The notes under the pieces are model-generated. The model was not told the DNA's origin and did no database searches. It saw only the letters and a program-made list of their open reading frames with translations. Below, in pieces: positions 7,967 through 14,471 of a DNA stretch of 41,724 nt; positions within the stretch are counted from its first letter, which is position 1; every line of letters begins with the position of its first letter. A program made the translations under genes and the position numbers. This stretch comes from JAJTFA01 sp044351265 (GTDB lineage: Bacteria > Bacteroidota > Bacteroidia > UKL13-3), in contig JBILGC010000013.1 of NCBI GenBank assembly GCA_044351265.1, positions 1 to 41,724 on the forward strand, read 5' to 3'.

Positions 7967-8923
7967 TTATGCTTCTATGAATGCCCCCATTGCTGAAAAC
8001 TTGGCAATGCGTTGTTCAATTAGTTTATCTGATGCTAAGGTTTTCAATTCACCCATTATCTTAATCAACTCATTCTTGAGGGATTGGTAGATTTCCTCAA
8101 GATTGTTATGCGCCCCGCCCAATGGTTCTGGTATCACACCATCAATTAATCCATTTTTGAGCATATCAGGGGCAGTGAGTTTCAGCGCTTCCGCAGCCTT
8201 TTCTTTGTGCTCCCAACTACGCCAAAGGATAGATGAGCACGACTCAGGTGAGATAACAGAATACCAAGTATTCTCTAACATTAGCACTTTATCTCCTACT
8301 CCAATGCCTAAAGCACCTCCAGAAGCTCCTTCGCCTATAACCACACAAATAACCGGAACTTTCAATACCGACATTTCAAGTAAGTTTTTAGCTATAGCCT
8401 CTCCTTGGCCACGCTCTTCTGCCTCCAATCCTGGAGAAGCACCGGGAGTATCAATGAGGGTAATAATAGGTTTATTAAATTTCTCTGCTAGCTTCATTAA
8501 CCTCAAGGCCTTTCTATATCCCTCAGGGTTAGCCATACCAAAGTTGCGCAACTGTCTTTGTTTAGTGTTGCGTCCTTTTTGGTGACCAATAACCATAACG
8601 GTTTGGTCGCCTAGTTTAGCAAAACCACCAACAATGGCCTTATCATCTTTAACACTGCGATCGCCATGCTGCTCTAAAAAATCAGTGAAGCAATGCTCAA
8701 TATAATCAAGGGTGTAAGGTCTTTCCTGATGGCGGGAAATTTGCACACGCTGCCAACCTGTAAGGCTGCCGTAAATGCGTTTTTTTTCAGCAAGCATTTT
8801 TTCCTCCAGGTCCTTTATAGTAGCATTAAGGTCGAGTTTATTCTTCTGAGACAATTGTTTGGTCTTCTCTATTTGCTCTTCAAGCTCCTGAATTGGTTTT
8901 TCGAAATCGAAGTAATTGGCCAT
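7967..8923 (-). CDS. accA: Acetyl-CoA carboxylase carboxyltransferase subunit alpha
   Basis: AccA, with AccD, moves the carboxyl group from biotin to acetyl-CoA to make malonyl-CoA for fatty-acid synthesis. The 318-residue protein starts with a helical coiled-coil region (FEKPIQELEEQIEKTKQL) typical of AccA. The crotonase-fold core follows: GHQKGRNTKQR, FGMANPEGYRKALRLMKLA, IDTPGASPGLEAEERGQ and IGEGASGGALGIGVGD. Full length for the family. accD and the biotin subunits are not in the window. The gene stands alone between two tRNA genes on the other strand. Confidence 0.97.
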   Translation of the reverse strand: MANYFDFEKPIQELEEQIEKTKQLSQKNKLDLNATIKDLEEKMLAEKKRIYGSLTGWQRVQISRHQERPYTLDYIEHCFTDFLEQHGDRSVKDDKAIVGGFAKLGDQTVMVIGHQKGRNTKQRQLRNFGMANPEGYRKALRLMKLAEKFNKPIITLIDTPGASPGLEAEERGQGEAIAKNLLEMSVLKVPVICVVIGEGASGGALGIGVGDKVLMLENTWYSVISPESCSSILWRSWEHKEKAAEALKLTAPDMLKNGLIDGVIPEPLGGAHNNLEEIYQSLKNELIKIMGELKTLASDKLIEQRIAKFSAMGAFIEA

Positions 8924-8988
8924 AGGTAATGGATTCTAACGGGCTGCAAAATAATAAGAAAAGTAGATAAAAAAGTTTTAAATAAGAG

Positions 8989-9018
8989 TTGACAAAATAC
9001 ATGAAAATCCTATATTTG
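8989..9018 (+). promoter_or_regulatory. tRNA-Asp promoter
   Basis: TTGAC at 8989, 19 bases after its TTG, then TATATTTG at 9011-9018, 19 bases before the tRNA. It could also carry transcription into the GIY-YIG gene. Confidence 0.75.
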
Positions 9019-9037
9019 CATCCCTTTAAATAAGAAC

Positions 9038-9111
9038 GGTGCGGTAGTTCAGCTGGTTAGAATACATGCCTGTCACGCATGGGGTCGCGGGTTCGAGTCC
9101 CGTCCGCACCG
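9038..9111 (+). tRNA. tRNA-Asp (anticodon GTC)
   Basis: A 74-base cloverleaf. Acceptor GGTGCGG/CCGCACC pairs fully, the anticodon stem CATGC/GCATG encloses CTGTCAC (anticodon GTC), and the T arm is GCGGG/CCCGT with the TTCGAGT loop. CCA is not encoded. Its 3' end is partly repeated at 9399-9440, behind a GIY-YIG gene. Confidence 0.95.
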
Positions 9112-9117
9112 CAAATA

Positions 9118-9143
9118 AACGCCTTAACCTATGTTGAGGCGTT
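9118..9143 (+). promoter_or_regulatory. Hairpin between tRNA-Asp and the GIY-YIG gene
   Basis: AACGCCTTAAC, loop CTAT, GTTGAGGCGTT: an 11-pair stem with one G-T, ending seven bases before the ATG at 9151. There is no T run, so it is a poor terminator. It may separate the tRNA from the mRNA or limit translation. Confidence 0.6.
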
Positions 9144-9150
9144 CGCATTT

Positions 9151-9399
9151 ATGTACGTTGTATATATCTTATACTCCGAAATTTTTGATTCTTTCTACAT
9201 CGGTTATTCAGCCAACGTAGAGAACAGAGTTCATCAGCATAATCTTGGATTAACTAAATCAACCAAAAATAAAATTCCATGGAGGTTGGCTTATTCAGAA
9301 GCATTTGATAGCAAAATGGAGGCTATTAGAAGAGAAAGGTTTCTCAAAGCACAAAAAAGCAAACCGTTCTACAAAAAATTATGCAACATCTCACTGTAG
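9151..9399 (+). CDS. GIY-YIG endonuclease domain protein
   Basis: A complete 82-residue single-domain GIY-YIG protein of the UPF0213/YhbQ-like type: YVVYILYSE, then SFYIGYS (the GIY and YIG elements), ANVENRVHQHN with the catalytic Arg region, and EAIRRERFLK. The family cuts or nicks DNA; cellular roles of these small members are mostly unknown. The frame extends back to 9079, but those codons are the tRNA T arm (reading GSRVRVPSAP), so ATG 9151 is the real start. The gene lies 39 bases after tRNA-Asp, behind a hairpin, and is followed at once by a degraded copy of the tRNA 3' end. That layout suggests a small mobile or tRNA-associated cassette. Confidence 0.85.
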   Translation: MYVVYILYSEIFDSFYIGYSANVENRVHQHNLGLTKSTKNKIPWRLAYSEAFDSKMEAIRRERFLKAQKSKPFYKKLCNISL

Positions 9400-9440
9400 T
9401 CGCGGTTTCCACCGAGTACTCGGAGCATCCGCACCACAAA
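9399..9440 (+). repeat. Degenerate copy of the tRNA-Asp 3' end
   Basis: GTCGCGG (9399-9405) and CCGCACC followed by a CAAA run (9429-9440) match the tRNA at 9084-9090 and 9104-9115. The 13 bases between them in the tRNA are replaced by 23 bases holding the perfect palindrome CCGAGTACTCGG (9412-9423). It abuts the GIY-YIG stop codon. It cannot fold as a tRNA and may be an attachment-like duplication. Confidence 0.6.
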
Positions 9441-9464
9441 AATGACCAATACAGTTCATACACT

Positions 9465-9492
9465 AAGCGAGCTTATAATAGTTCGCTTTTTT
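9465..9492 (+). terminator. Terminator after the GIY-YIG cassette
   Basis: AAGCGAGC and GTTCGCTT pair (8 pairs, one G-T) around TTATAATA, followed by four more T. Confidence 0.75.
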
Positions 9493-9760
9493 ATGCATAT
9501 GCATTTGCCTTGTATTAAAAGGTAACTATTTAATTCAAACTTTAGATTAAAATGATCCATGAATGAAATAAACATTTCTGTCCTGTTCAAGGTCAAGATT
9601 TAATTTACATGTATTCATCGGTATCTTCTATTCCCCACGTTAGGGAAAGCAGTGGAAAGCCCGCAGTGAGCGAAGCGAATGTGGACTTGTAACGAATAAC
9701 TCAGACCCTGATATTGCTTGCGAAGGGTAATAAACAGACGCATAGATTAGGGCAACGCCC
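9493..9760. other. Gene-free stretch, possible intergenic repeat
   Basis: I find no convincing gene or RNA here. The part from about 9635 to 9700 is GC-richer than its flanks and reads like interspersed non-coding repeats of Bacteroidota, but this is an impression that needs a genome-wide search. A small stem, GGGC-AAC-GCCC, sits at 9750-9760 just before the lpdA terminator. Confidence 0.3.
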
Positions 9761-9792
9761 AATAAAAAAGGCCACCTGATGAGGCGGCCTTT
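9761..9792 (-). terminator. Terminator of lpdA
   Basis: On the minus strand AAAGGCC...GGCCTTT (9767-9792), with an inner CCT/AGG extension, is followed by a T-rich run. It lies 22 bases beyond the lpdA stop. Confidence 0.85.
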
Positions 9793-9813
9793 GTATGTTG
9801 TGTCTGTAATTGA

Positions 9814-11202
9814 TTATAAGTGAATGCACTCTCCATAGGCCAGAGCTGCTGCTTCCATAATGGCTTCGCTCATGGTTGGATGCGGGTGAACGGTTTTGAT
9901 GATTTCCATGCCGGTTGTCTCAAGTTTGCGTGCAGCAACTACTTCGGCTATCATTTCTGTTACGTTGGCTCCTACCATGTGTGCACCCAAAAACTCGCCA
10001 TACTTGGCATCAAAGATTACTTTAACAAATCCTTCTTTGGCACCGGCAGCGCTGGCTTTGCCACTGGCACTGAATGGAAACTTCCCTACCTTAATCTGGT
10101 AACCTGCTTCTTTAGCCGCTTTTTCGGTGTAACCTACTGATGCCACTTCAGGTGAACAATAGGTGCATCCAGGGATATTGTTGTAGTTGAGCGGCTCAGG
10201 ATGATGACCTGCAATTTTTTCTACACAGATGATGCCTTCGGCACTGGCAACGTGCGCCAAAGCAGGGCCTTTAACGATATCACCAATGGCATAAAGACCT
10301 TTTATATTGGTTGCATAAAAATCATCAACCAATACTTTGCCTTTATCTGTTTTTACGCCTGCAGACTCAAGCCCTAGATTTTCGAGGTTGGTTTGCACAC
10401 CTACTGCAGATAGCACCACATCGGCATCCATATCTACCACACCGGTTTTGGTTTTAACTTTTACTTTGCACGTATTACCTTTGGCATCTACCGACTCAAC
10501 AGCTGCATCTGTCATGATTTCAATACCGGCTTTTTTAAATGATTTGGCTACTTCTTTGGATACATCTTCATCTTCAATTGGTAAGATATTGGGCATAAAC
10601 TCCACGATGGTTACTTTGGTACCCATTGCATTATAAAAGTAGGCAAACTCGCAGCCTATGGCTCCGCTGCCCATTACAATCATAGATTTAGGTTGGGTTG
10701 GAAGCGTCATTGCCTCGCGGTAGCCAATTACTTTCTTTCCATCTATTTTAATATTTGGCAACTCGCGGCTACGCGCGCCTGTGGCAAGAATAATATGTTT
10801 GGCATCGTAGGTTTTTTTTGCACCTGCTGCATCTGTTACTTCTACTTTGGAAGCTGAGGCCAGTTTGCCGGTGCCCATAATTACATCTATTTTATTTTTT
10901 TTCATGAGGAAGGCAATGCCCTTACTCATACCATCAGCAACACCGCGACTACGTTTAATAACGCCTGAAAAATCATGAGCTGCCTCTTTCACCGTAATGC
11001 CATAATCGGCTGCATGTTTAATGTAATCAAAAACCTGAGCAGATTTTAATAGTGCTTTGGTAGGAATACAACCCCAGTTGAGGCAAATACCACCCAAGCT
11101 CTCGCGCTCAATGATGGCTGTTTTTAAACCCAGCTGACTGGCTCTGATAGCAGCAACATAACCTCCGGGGCCGCTGCCAACAACTATAACATCGTAGTTC
11201 AT
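9814..11202 (-). CDS. lpdA: Dihydrolipoyl dehydrogenase (E3)
   Basis: The E3 flavoprotein reoxidises dihydrolipoamide in pyruvate and 2-oxoglutarate dehydrogenases and glycine cleavage, passing electrons to NAD+. The 462 residues show the FAD fold VVGSGPGGYVAAIRA at the N-terminus, the redox disulfide in GGICLNWGCIPTKALL near residue 40, the NAD fold MGSGAIGCEFAYFY near residue 180, and the C-terminal interface HPHPTMSEAIMEAA with the catalytic His-Glu pair. It is monocistronic here, away from pdhB at 33 kb, and so may serve several complexes. The product is cytoplasmic. Confidence 0.97.
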   Translation of the reverse strand: MNYDVIVVGSGPGGYVAAIRASQLGLKTAIIERESLGGICLNWGCIPTKALLKSAQVFDYIKHAADYGITVKEAAHDFSGVIKRSRGVADGMSKGIAFLMKKNKIDVIMGTGKLASASKVEVTDAAGAKKTYDAKHIILATGARSRELPNIKIDGKKVIGYREAMTLPTQPKSMIVMGSGAIGCEFAYFYNAMGTKVTIVEFMPNILPIEDEDVSKEVAKSFKKAGIEIMTDAAVESVDAKGNTCKVKVKTKTGVVDMDADVVLSAVGVQTNLENLGLESAGVKTDKGKVLVDDFYATNIKGLYAIGDIVKGPALAHVASAEGIICVEKIAGHHPEPLNYNNIPGCTYCSPEVASVGYTEKAAKEAGYQIKVGKFPFSASGKASAAGAKEGFVKVIFDAKYGEFLGAHMVGANVTEMIAEVVAARKLETTGMEIIKTVHPHPTMSEAIMEAAALAYGECIHL

Positions 11203-11257
11203 TTGATAAGCTTAATTTTTGGGTGCAATTTAGGTGAATAATTGAATTCTTAAAATG

Positions 11258-11290
11258 TTGAGTAAAACCAACAGTATTTATTTATTTTCG
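11258..11290 (+). promoter_or_regulatory. Candidate cyclophilin promoter
   Basis: TTG at 11258-11260, 22 bases, TATTTTCG at 11283-11290, which is 18 bases before the chosen ATG at 11309. The -7 element is a one-base variant of TAnnTTTG. Confidence 0.45.
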
Positions 11291-11308
11291 AAACCTATTT
11301 ACTTACAT

Positions 11309-11743
11309 ATGAAAACAGCCGAAATACACACCGATAAAGGTGTAATGCGTGTAGAGTTTTATGAAACAGATGCTCCAAACACCGTTGAAAATTTTTGCAA
11401 ACTGGCCAAAAGTGGTTATTATGACAATACCACTTTTCACCGCGTGATTCCTGACTTTGTGGTGCAGGGAGGCGATCCAACCGGCACCGGTGCAGGCGGA
11501 CCGGGCTACAGCATAAAATGCGAACTGACTGGTGGTAATCAATATCACGATAAGGGCGTACTATCTATGGCTCACAGAGGCCGTGATACAGGTGGCTCAC
11601 AATTTTTTATTTGCCACAACAGGCAAAACACCCAACACCTGGATAGAAACCATACCTGCTTTGGCAAAGTGTCAGAAGGCATAGAGATTATCGATCAGAT
11701 TCATCAGGGAGATAAGATCATTAAAATTACTGTTAACGAATAA
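11309..11743 (+). CDS. Cyclophilin-type peptidyl-prolyl isomerase
   Basis: The protein isomerises Xaa-Pro bonds. Its 144 residues are the size of a minimal bacterial cyclophilin, with FHRVIPDFVVQGGDP (catalytic Arg and surrounding core), GSQFFI and a final HTCFGKVSEGIEIID. A frame opens at 11255, but the ATG at 11309 gives the normal family start MKTAEIHTDKGVMRVEF and leaves a promoter-like element upstream; the longer version would add a non-conserved tail that is not a good signal peptide. The product is therefore cytoplasmic. serS follows after 13 bases and is probably cotranscribed. Confidence 0.92.
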   Translation: MKTAEIHTDKGVMRVEFYETDAPNTVENFCKLAKSGYYDNTTFHRVIPDFVVQGGDPTGTGAGGPGYSIKCELTGGNQYHDKGVLSMAHRGRDTGGSQFFICHNRQNTQHLDRNHTCFGKVSEGIEIIDQIHQGDKIIKITVNE

Positions 11744-11756
11744 TCGAAAATAACTG

Positions 11757-13028
11757 ATGCTACAACTACAAATCATTAGAGAAAATACATCAGAGGTAAA
11801 GGAGAGATTAAACAAACGCAATCCGAAATTTGCCGCAGTGGTAGATGATGTATTGCAGTTGGATGAGGAAGCCAGAAAAATAAAACAGCAGCTGGAAGCC
11901 AATTTATCAGAAGCAAATCAAGTGGCAAAAAAGATTGGTGAGTTGATGAAGTCAGGAAAAAAAGATGAAGCGGAAAGCCTGAAGAATCAAACCGCAGGAT
12001 TGAAAGAACAGAACAAAGCACTGGAAGAAAAACTTAAAACAGCTGAAGACAACCTTTTTAATGCATTGGTAACGCTGCCCAATATGCCACATGACTTGGT
12101 TCCTGAAGGCAAATCAGCTGATGATAACCTGAATATTTATCAATATGGTGAAACACCTGCCATGCCTGATGGTTCAATGCCGCATTGGGATTTAATTACC
12201 AAATATGATTTAATAGATTTTGAGTTAGGCACCAAAATTACCGGTGCAGGGTTTCCGGTATATAAAGGAAAAGGCGCAAGGCTGCAAAGAGCTTTGGTAA
12301 ACTTTTTTTTAGATGAAGCACTAAAGGCAGGATATACCGAAATTGTGCCACCTTATATGGTAAATGCCGACAGTGGATTTGGCACAGGGCAGTTGCCGGA
12401 TAAAGAAGGGCAAATGTATCATGCGCAAATGGATGATTTATATTTAATACCAACGGCTGAAGTTCCGGTTACCAATATTTACCGCGATGTAATTTTAAAG
12501 GAAGAAGAGTTGCCTATTAAAAATGTGGCTTACTCGCCTTGCTTTAGAAGAGAGGCCGGGAGTTGGGGCGCACACGTACGTGGACTAAATCGCCTGCACC
12601 AGTTTGAAAAAGTTGAAATCGTGCAGATAGCACACCCCGAGCACTCTTACCATATCTTAGATGAAATGGTGGAGCATGTAAAAGGTTTATTAACCAAACT
12701 GGAATTACCTTACCGCATTTTGCGTTTATGTGGTGGCGATATGGGCTTTACCTCTGCCCTCACTTATGATTTTGAAACTTATAGTGCTGCGCAGCAGCGC
12801 TGGCTCGAAGTAAGCTCTACTTCAAACTTTGAAACCTTTCAGGCAAACAGGCTTAAATGTCGTTTTAAAAATAAGGAAGGCAAAAACCAACTGGTACATA
12901 CCTTAAACGGAAGTGCATTGGCCTTGCCACGCATTGTTGCCACTTTGCTGGAGAACAACCAAACACCGGAAGGTATTCGTATACCCGATGTGTTGGTACC
13001 TTACACAGGATTTGATTGGATAAAGTAA
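11757..13028 (+). CDS. serS: Seryl-tRNA synthetase
   Basis: SerRS charges tRNA-Ser (and tRNA-Sec where present). The 423 residues begin with the long N-terminal coiled coil that grips the tRNA variable arm (about residues 30-105, rich in Lys and Glu), then the class II core: motif 2 near SPCFRREAGSWG, and motif 3 in NGSALALPRIVATLLENNQ near the C-terminus. Length is standard. It probably shares a transcript with the cyclophilin gene and ends at a two-way terminator shared with the SDR gene. Confidence 0.97.
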   Translation: MLQLQIIRENTSEVKERLNKRNPKFAAVVDDVLQLDEEARKIKQQLEANLSEANQVAKKIGELMKSGKKDEAESLKNQTAGLKEQNKALEEKLKTAEDNLFNALVTLPNMPHDLVPEGKSADDNLNIYQYGETPAMPDGSMPHWDLITKYDLIDFELGTKITGAGFPVYKGKGARLQRALVNFFLDEALKAGYTEIVPPYMVNADSGFGTGQLPDKEGQMYHAQMDDLYLIPTAEVPVTNIYRDVILKEEELPIKNVAYSPCFRREAGSWGAHVRGLNRLHQFEKVEIVQIAHPEHSYHILDEMVEHVKGLLTKLELPYRILRLCGGDMGFTSALTYDFETYSAAQQRWLEVSSTSNFETFQANRLKCRFKNKEGKNQLVHTLNGSALALPRIVATLLENNQTPEGIRIPDVLVPYTGFDWIK

Positions 13029-13052
13029 TAATTTTTAAAACAGTTCAAAAAT

Positions 13053-13078
13053 AGGTGCTTCAAAGCACCTGTTTTATT
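13053..13078. terminator. Bidirectional terminator between serS and the SDR gene
   Basis: AGGTGCT and AGCACCT pair around TCAA. T-rich runs follow on both strands (GTTTTATTT on plus, ATTTTTG on minus). The minus-strand gene ends within it at 13074. Confidence 0.8.
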
Positions 13079-13760
13079 TCTTTCTCTTCAACTCAAACCG
13101 TTGTGGCCTCATGACCAACTGCGCAGGTACATAAACCGGCTCATTGATGATATAATGAGTAATAACATCAGCAATCTCCTCGGGCAACAGATGGGTTTCC
13201 CTTTCGGCTGCCGGCTCAAATTGCTGGTGTAAATAAAATGATGATTGCGTAATGTCCGGAATAACCGTTGTTACACGTAAACCTTGTTTCCGGTACTGCT
13301 CAAAAATATTCTGTAATAAGTGATGCAATGCAGCTTTGGATGCCCCGTAATAATTATTCCAGCGTTCTACTTCCAAACCTGAAAAACTGCCTAAACCAAA
13401 AACCCAGCCACGGTTTTGCAACAATGTTGAAATGGTGGCACGCAAGATGGCAGCATGCGCGGTAAAATTAAGTGTGGTAATATCAAAAATTTCCTCTACC
13501 GCATAAGCCTCAGCCGGTCTGATATCATTCCACCCTGCATTCAGTATCACCACATCAAATTTTTCTTTACTCATGCGTTCACATGCTTTCATCACCTGAT
13601 CTTGCTTGCTTAAATCATAGGTCCATTGAGTGAGTTGAGGATGCACTGCAACTTGTGTACGGGCAATGCCCAGCACCTCGTATCCTTGTTCCAATAATTG
13701 TTGGGTAAGGGCTGCACCAATGCCTTTGCTGTGTCCGGTTATCAGAATTCGTTTAGTCAT
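13074..13760 (-). CDS. Short-chain dehydrogenase/reductase
   Basis: The 228-residue protein is a classical SDR: the NAD(P) motif TGHSKGIG at about residue 8, LNAGWND (the NAG element), and the catalytic Ser in LGSFSG with YYGASKAAL (Tyr and Lys). The basic residue in TGHSKG and the later R in GIAR suggest NADP(H) preference, an inference only. The frame extends to 13796, but the ATG at 13760 gives the normal MTKRILITG start. Substrate unknown; no pathway neighbours give a hint. The upstream region holds three palindromes. Confidence 0.88.
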   Translation of the reverse strand: MTKRILITGHSKGIGAALTQQLLEQGYEVLGIARTQVAVHPQLTQWTYDLSKQDQVMKACERMSKEKFDVVILNAGWNDIRPAEAYAVEEIFDITTLNFTAHAAILRATISTLLQNRGWVFGLGSFSGLEVERWNNYYGASKAALHHLLQNIFEQYRKQGLRVTTVIPDITQSSFYLHQQFEPAAERETHLLPEEIADVITHYIINEPVYVPAQLVMRPQRFELKRKK

Positions 13761-14050
13761 GCACCAATATAATGTTGATGCAATATAATGCTTCATAGCA
13801 TATCATATGCGCATACCTTGAAGTGCACTTCAACTATTTAAGTAGGCCAATGGCCCTTATTTGAATGGAGCATAAAACAATCATTTTTTTACTTATTTAT
13901 TTGAAAATGTGTTTTTTACAATTCAAAATAACATAAATGAATAAGAACTAATTAATCTGCCAAAGCCTTAGCTACATGCGTTTACATTCTGAAACTAAAA
14001 AATCCTGGAAAAATTCTATTTTGTCAGCCTGTTTTGCCAATTTTTCGGCT
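13761..14050. other. Gene-free region with palindromes between the SDR gene and groES
   Basis: No gene is seen. At 13798-13855 there are three inverted repeats: GCATAT-C-ATATGC, TTGAAGTGCACTTCAA (a perfect 16-base palindrome at 13818-13833) and GGCC-AAT-GGCC. The rest, to about 14020, is plain AT-rich DNA. TGTCAGC occurs at 14022-14028 and again at 14076-14082. No CIRCE element is present. Confidence 0.5.
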
Positions 14051-14058
14051 TATGTTTG
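14051..14058 (+). promoter_or_regulatory. Candidate groES -7 element
   Basis: TATGTTTG fits TAnnTTTG, 103 bases before the groES ATG, implying a long leader. Upstream TTTG boxes are off-spaced (14 bases). TTGGCA at 14092-14097 weakly resembles a sigma-54 -24 element, without a good -12. Confidence 0.45.
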
Positions 14059-14161
14059 CCGCCCCTGCGAAAAAGTGTCAGCATTTTCCTGTTGGCATAA
14101 GTTCTGATAACGTCATCGCATACTTAACAACATAAAAACACTAAAAAACAACATAACAATT

Positions 14162-14437
14162 ATGGCAGTAAATCTTAAACCATTGGCAGACAGAGTTCTG
14201 GTTGAACCTGCACCTGCAGAAGAAAAAACAGTTGGAGGAATTATTATTCCTGACACAGCAAAAGAAAAACCACAAAGAGGTAAAGTTGTGGCAGCCGGTA
14301 TTGGTAAAAAAGACGAGCCCATGACCGTTAAAGCCGGTGACACCGTTCTTTATGGCAAATATGCCGGAACCGAAATTACCATTGAAGGTAAAGAATACCT
14401 TATTATGCGTGAATCAGACATTTTCGCAATTATTTAA
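14162..14437 (+). CDS. groES: Co-chaperonin GroES
   Basis: GroES caps the GroEL ring. The 91 residues contain LKPLADRVLVEP at the N-terminus, the mobile loop around EEKTVGGIIIPDTAKEKPQ that binds GroEL, and the C-terminal EYLIMRESDIFAII. Normal length. It is the first gene of the groES-groEL operon. The ATG is preceded by an A-rich leader that recurs before groEL, and no Shine-Dalgarno is seen. Confidence 0.98.
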   Translation: MAVNLKPLADRVLVEPAPAEEKTVGGIIIPDTAKEKPQRGKVVAAGIGKKDEPMTVKAGDTVLYGKYAGTEITIEGKEYLIMRESDIFAII

Positions 14438-14471
14438 TCCCATACCTAAACAATAAAACAACATAAAAATT

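Noticed and set aside
8103..8585. 160-codon frame opposite accA
   Set aside because: It is the antisense shadow of a strongly conserved gene, with no family resemblance or start signal.
9079..9150. N-terminal extension of the GIY-YIG protein beginning in the tRNA
   Set aside because: These codons are the tRNA-Asp T arm and the hairpin; the conserved domain begins at ATG 9151.
9813..10636. Several plus-strand frames opposite lpdA
   Set aside because: Ser/Thr/Pro-rich shadow translations of a GC-richer conserved gene.
11255..11308. Longer cyclophilin with an N-terminal export signal
   Set aside because: The extra 18 residues do not form a good signal peptide, and a promoter-like element lies within them.
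14050..14161. CIRCE/HrcA or sigma-54 control of groESL
   Set aside because: No TTAGCACTC-N9-GAGTGCTAA is present. TTGGCA at 14092-14097 lacks a matching -12 GC, so the sigma-54 match is too weak.
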